This document shows, one piece after another, positions 23,822-26,430 of a DNA stretch of 26,430 nucleotides; positions within the stretch are counted from its first letter, which is position 1; each line of letters opens with the position of its first letter. This DNA comes from Planctomycetota bacterium. GTDB taxonomy: Bacteria > Planctomycetota > Phycisphaerae > Sedimentisphaerales > Anaerohalosphaeraceae. A program made the translations under genes and the position numbers. Below the pieces are notes generated by a model. It was given only the letters and a program-made list of their open reading frames with translations. It did no database searches and had not been told where the DNA came from. The stretch lies in the NCBI GenBank assembly GCA_019456245.1, contig VRUF01000005.1:9821-36250 (forward strand), written 5' to 3'.

Positions 23822-24444
23822 AAGTACGCTCCCCTAAATATTAACATGAGACACCCACATCATTTTCACAAGAAAAGAACAAACACAAAGTCTATACTAT
23901 TCCTTAGCATCTGAAAAGGAAATTTCCAAGACAATAAAAACGACTAGACATACCTGATTGCCAATACTTCCTCAGCAAATAAATGTTTACTTGCAAAAGT
24001 ATTATAGCTATATATACACTATAGCGACCGCAATCGCACTTTCTGGTTTGAGATTCCTTGTCGCTAATAACTTCATTGTATTTGAGCCAAAAAATAACCT
24101 GCTCCACCAAACTCTCTACCGAAAAAAACTTCTTGAGAGAAGTTAAATATCAATTTATCAGGACACCATCCGTCTCTTTTTCTTTACCCTATTTTTCCGC
24201 TAGGACATAACTCAAGAATTGTTTGGTCTACTATTTTTACACCTAAAAACACACAACTTTTGCTCAAAACATGCGCACTTTTGCAAAAAAAATCCAAATT
24301 CTGCATTATTTACGCAAACTTTTCACCCCAAAAACCCCCAAAATCTACAGGTAGGAAACATCCATAACCCGCTTCAAGCCCCCAAAAACCCCTTTTCCAC
24401 AAGAAAATCAAAAGCAAAACACCCAAAAAACCCATTAAAATAAC
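23822..24444. other. Non-coding region with strong strand asymmetry
   Basis: I see no gene in this 620-base stretch. The part from about 24230 to 24440 is extremely poor in G on the plus strand and rich in A and C, with C-runs of three to five (for example CCCCAAAAACCCCC). The minus strand, which is the direction of transcription, is therefore G/T-rich. The part next to the ATPase gene is AT-rich and probably contains its promoter, although no clear -35/-10 pair stands out. Two short frames here (23904-24110 and 24219-24443) look non-biological. Confidence 0.6.
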
Positions 24445-24505
24445 AATCCCGATTTATCGGGATTCCACAGCTAGCTAACAGCTAATGGCCGCCGCCAAAG
24501 GCGGC
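24445..24505 (-). terminator. Hairpin pair with heptamer repeat after the arfB gene, possible terminator
   Basis: AATCCCGAT and ATCGGGATT (24445-24453 and 24456-24464) form a perfect 9-bp stem. On the minus strand it is followed by GTTATTTTAATGGGTTTTTT, a T-rich though not pure tail. Closer to arfB, GCCGCC-AAA-GGCGGC (24491-24505) makes a second hairpin that includes a base of the stop codon. CTAACAG/CTAATGG heptamers lie between them. The layout repeats the palindrome-heptamer elements at 18.6 and 20.85 kb. Confidence 0.55.
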
Positions 24506-24918
24506 TAAACCGGTGGTTTTCTCAGTTTCTTAATCTCACCCCGCTGCTTCTTTTCGTCAAGCCGCTTCATCTTCGCAGCCCTGGGCATTCTGGTCTTCTT
24601 CCTCACCGGTTTGCGTACTAATGCACCACGCATCAGCTCACAAAGACGTTCAACCACAAGCCGCCGATTTTCACCCTGCGTGCGGTATTTCTGGCAATGC
24701 ACATGCAAAACGCCGTCTTTGCTGATACGGCTTTTGAGCTTGGCGGCGATCCGTTTTTTCTGACCTTCCGAGAGGTTTGGGCTATTGGCAACATCGAAAA
24801 ACACAGTAACGCGTGAGTTGACCTTGTTAACGTTCTGCCCGCCAGGCCCGCTGCTGCGGCTAAACACAAACCGCAATTCATCCTCACCAATCACAATATT
24901 ATTAGTAACCTCTATCAT
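24505..24918 (-). CDS. arfB: Alternative ribosome-rescue factor ArfB (YaeJ/ICT1 family)
   Basis: A 137-residue peptidyl-tRNA hydrolase that releases stalled ribosomes lacking a stop codon. SRSSGPGGQNVNKVNS contains the catalytic GGQ at 26-28, and HCQKYRTQGENR and the domain length match the family. The strongly basic C-terminal tail (KKTRMPRAAKMKRLDEKKQR) is the part that, in ArfB, enters the empty mRNA channel. Unlike the RF2 gene at 20921, it has no SPF stop-codon-recognition domain. It overlaps the zinc-ribbon gene by 4 bases (ATGA), so the two are translationally coupled. Both release-type factors thus lie within 4 kb, separated by the ATPase-DUF4276 pair. Confidence 0.93.
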   Translation of the reverse strand: MIEVTNNIVIGEDELRFVFSRSSGPGGQNVNKVNSRVTVFFDVANSPNLSEGQKKRIAAKLKSRISKDGVLHVHCQKYRTQGENRRLVVERLCELMRGALVRKPVRKKTRMPRAAKMKRLDEKKQRGEIKKLRKPPV

Positions 24919-25106
24919 CCCTTATATACCAACCCTATATCATATTTCGAAGAACATCTCGGACAAATAAGAAACCATTTTACAGGCCCGGCTCCGCCAA
25001 ATCCTTCGAAAACACTATGAAACCCATCCTCATAACCGCAATTAGGACAAACAGTAAACTCCCCCCCAGCACCCAAATCAACCTTCACAACCTCACGCTC
25101 AGCCAT
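24915..25106 (-). CDS. Small zinc-ribbon protein
   Basis: A 63-residue protein with two CxxC knuckles, CPNCGYEDGF and CPRCSSKYD, about 25 residues apart, the pattern of a zinc ribbon. No other domain is present. The ATG at 25106 has GGGAGG 6 bases upstream. An earlier in-frame ATG at 25181 would overlap the upstream gene extensively, so it is rejected. The start is 1 base after the stop of the Lnt-like gene (TAAAATG) and the stop overlaps the arfB start. It may bind nucleic acid or protein. A link to ribosome rescue is suggested only by its coupling to arfB. Confidence 0.85.
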   Translation of the reverse strand: MAEREVVKVDLGAGGEFTVCPNCGYEDGFHSVFEGFGGAGPVKWFLICPRCSSKYDIGLVYKG

Positions 25107-25107
25107 T

Positions 25108-26430
25108 TTATGCCTCCCGAATACTCTGATCACAAACCGATTCAATTTTCGAACTACCAGATAATACCCCAACCTCAGCATCTGTCAACCGGCTTTCGCT
25201 GCGAGGAGTTCTTTTTTTCCTGTACACTCCGCAAAACATGATCGAAACTCCGCACAGCCCCACGAACCAGTTGCCGAATCTGCTAAATACAGTTTTGCAT
25301 CTATAGACTTCCATTTCACCAATAACCATACCCGGCCCGTTTTCAACGTGATCGAAACTGCCGATAACTTTGCCATCGGGCGCAATAATCGCACTGATAC
25401 CATCCAGCGCAGCCCTGACGATCCCATACCGAGATTCAATCGCCCTGTGAATGCTGCTCTGTAGATGTGCATTTCTAACCGGCCGCCAGTCAAGCGTCGG
25501 TACCGCCACAAGAGAGATACCCATCTTACCGTATATTCGAGACAGGCTCGTAAAATTATCATCCTGACAGATCATACCGCCGACACTGGTTGAGCCAACT
25601 TCCACGACTTTCATATCTCCGTTACCGTTCTCAGAATTCTCAAACAGCGTAAGATAAGTCTTCGTATACTCTGCGCCAACTTCGCCCGTATCGTCTACAA
25701 ACATCAAACGGTTCTGATCCAGCTCTGCGTTGAAATATCCGACCACAAGGGAAATCCCATTCGCCGCCGCAGTTGCTTTGATCTTCTCAAGCCACTGATC
25801 ATAGTCATACTGGTCAACATAGAAACCCATCTCAGGCGTTACGGCAAGGACGGCACCTGCCCGTGACGCTTCTGCGACAGGAGCGGCAAAAAGTTTTTCG
25901 AAAACCTCCGCCTTTGCAATATCAACGCTATCTCCATCCACAGACTTTGAACACCATCCTACCGCTGCCACTTTAATCTTTTCACTTTCCCCATTAAGCA
26001 TCACCGTCAAACTCATACCTGCTGCTATCGCCAAAATCACCACACCTGCCACAATCCCGCGCCTGCGAAGTTTCGGACACATCCATCCGTTCACGGCAAG
26101 TGCCTGCAAAGCTGCGACCACAAAAACAACACCGCCCATACCGGTTATCGATTCAAATCCCACCAAACGCGGATACCACGACCAGCTCCTGGCAAAAGAT
26201 TGAGCCGTACCCCATATTGGAACCGCGGTGTAATTAACCCAGTCCAGCACAACAAAAAACGCACCGATACCGATAGCCTTCAAAACCGTCGGCTTTTCAA
26301 GCAGCTTTGATAATACGATCACAAAAATTATCATCACAGCAACAAAGTCCGCCACCAGAATCGCCGTAATCGGAGCCGGAAGTTTCAACACGGCAACCTG
26401 CGGCAAAGAAAACCCAAGCCCCATATACAT
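25108..26430 (-). CDS. lnt: Apolipoprotein N-acyltransferase-like protein (Lnt), N-terminus beyond the window
   Basis: At least 440 residues; the frame is open to the window edge and full-length Lnt is usually longer, so the start is probably outside. Visible are membrane helices at about 22-42, 52-72, 95-113 and 126-145, then a nitrilase domain outside the membrane. The triad of that superfamily can be seen as E200 in VTPEMGF, K257 in EYTKTYL and C288 in GGMICQDDNF. One more helix at about 386-402 closes the domain, as in Lnt. Lnt adds a third acyl chain to lipoproteins. The residues after the nucleophile are QDD, whereas E. coli Lnt has CYE, so substrate use may differ. The C-terminus carries about 38 extra polar residues. 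It shares an operon with the zinc-ribbon and arfB genes. Confidence 0.88.
   Translation of the reverse strand: MYMGLGFSLPQVAVLKLPAPITAILVADFVAVMIIFVIVLSKLLEKPTVLKAIGIGAFFVVLDWVNYTAVPIWGTAQSFARSWSWYPRLVGFESITGMGGVVFVVAALQALAVNGWMCPKLRRRGIVAGVVILAIAAGMSLTVMLNGESEKIKVAAVGWCSKSVDGDSVDIAKAEVFEKLFAAPVAEASRAGAVLAVTPEMGFYVDQYDYDQWLEKIKATAAANGISLVVGYFNAELDQNRLMFVDDTGEVGAEYTKTYLTLFENSENGNGDMKVVEVGSTSVGGMICQDDNFTSLSRIYGKMGISLVAVPTLDWRPVRNAHLQSSIHRAIESRYGIVRAALDGISAIIAPDGKVIGSFDHVENGPGMVIGEMEVYRCKTVFSRFGNWFVGLCGVSIMFCGVYRKKRTPRSESRLTDAEVGVLSGSSKIESVCDQSIREA

Noticed and set aside
23904..24110. Minus-strand 68-codon frame upstream of the ATPase gene
   Set aside because: Composition is not gene-like, there is no ribosome binding site and it resembles nothing I know.
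24219..24443. Plus-strand 74-codon frame rich in Lys, Asn and Pro
   Set aside because: It arises from A/C-rich low-complexity DNA, has no Shine-Dalgarno sequence and no recognisable fold.

Overview
The window comes from a bacterium, most likely a planctomycete and possibly of the Phycisphaerae type. The clearest hint is the protein at 1381-2049, whose N-terminus belongs to an 'NAxxSTGPRTxxGKxxxxxNAxxHGL' family that I associate with Planctomycetota and Acidobacteria. Moderate GC, a single-strand layout and repeat-rich intergenic DNA do not contradict this. The assignment is an inference, not proof. Every gene I can support lies on the minus strand, so transcription runs from the high-coordinate end to the low end.

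Layout in transcription order. (1) 26430-24505: the C-terminal part of an apolipoprotein N-acyltransferase-like protein, a 63-residue zinc ribbon and an ArfB-type ribosome-rescue factor, packed with 1 bp and ATGA junctions and ending in a hairpin near 24445. (2) 23821-20921: an ABC/AAA ATPase and a DUF4276 protein (a defence-like pair), followed 7 bp later by prfB. prfB carries a complete programmed +1 frameshift site. (3) 20804-17820: leucyl aminopeptidase, GTP cyclohydrolase I and a two-domain 6-pyruvoyl-tetrahydropterin synthase. (4) 17553-16111: an orphan REC-PAS-REC regulator whose first codons are five perfect copies of an 8-bp repeat, a possible phase-variation switch. (5) 15929-10113: NAD-dependent epimerase, DegT-type aminotransferase, UbiA-type decaprenyl-phosphate phosphoribosyltransferase homologue, DUF2723 membrane glycosyltransferase and DUF362 protein. 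(6) 9844-3383: a tight nucleotide-sugar operon of UDP-glucose dehydrogenase, glucuronokinase-like GHMP kinase, GalU, UDP-glucuronate 4-epimerase-like protein, polyprenyl-phosphate glycosyltransferase and UDP-GlcNAc dehydrogenase-like protein. (7) 2942-1: a small accessory segment with an MNT/HEPN pair and the STGPRT protein, then UDP-GlcNAc 2-epimerase and the first codons of another gene.

Regions 5 to 7 together look like an exopolysaccharide or cell-envelope glycan locus. It could make UDP-glucuronate by oxidation of UDP-glucose and perhaps also by salvage of free glucuronate (kinase plus pyrophosphorylase), then epimerise it. N-acetylated uronic-acid sugars could come from the WbpA-, WbpE- and WecB/WbpI-like enzymes. 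Lipid-linked transfer could use the GtrB-like and DUF2723 enzymes.

The intergenic DNA is unusual. Degenerate 7-bp tandem repeats sit beside short perfect palindromes at several places (1.24-3.2 kb, 18.6 kb, 20.85 kb, 24.45 kb). In the first region a core close to TAACTGCATAGT recurs six times. No rRNA or tRNA gene, CRISPR array or transposase was recognised.
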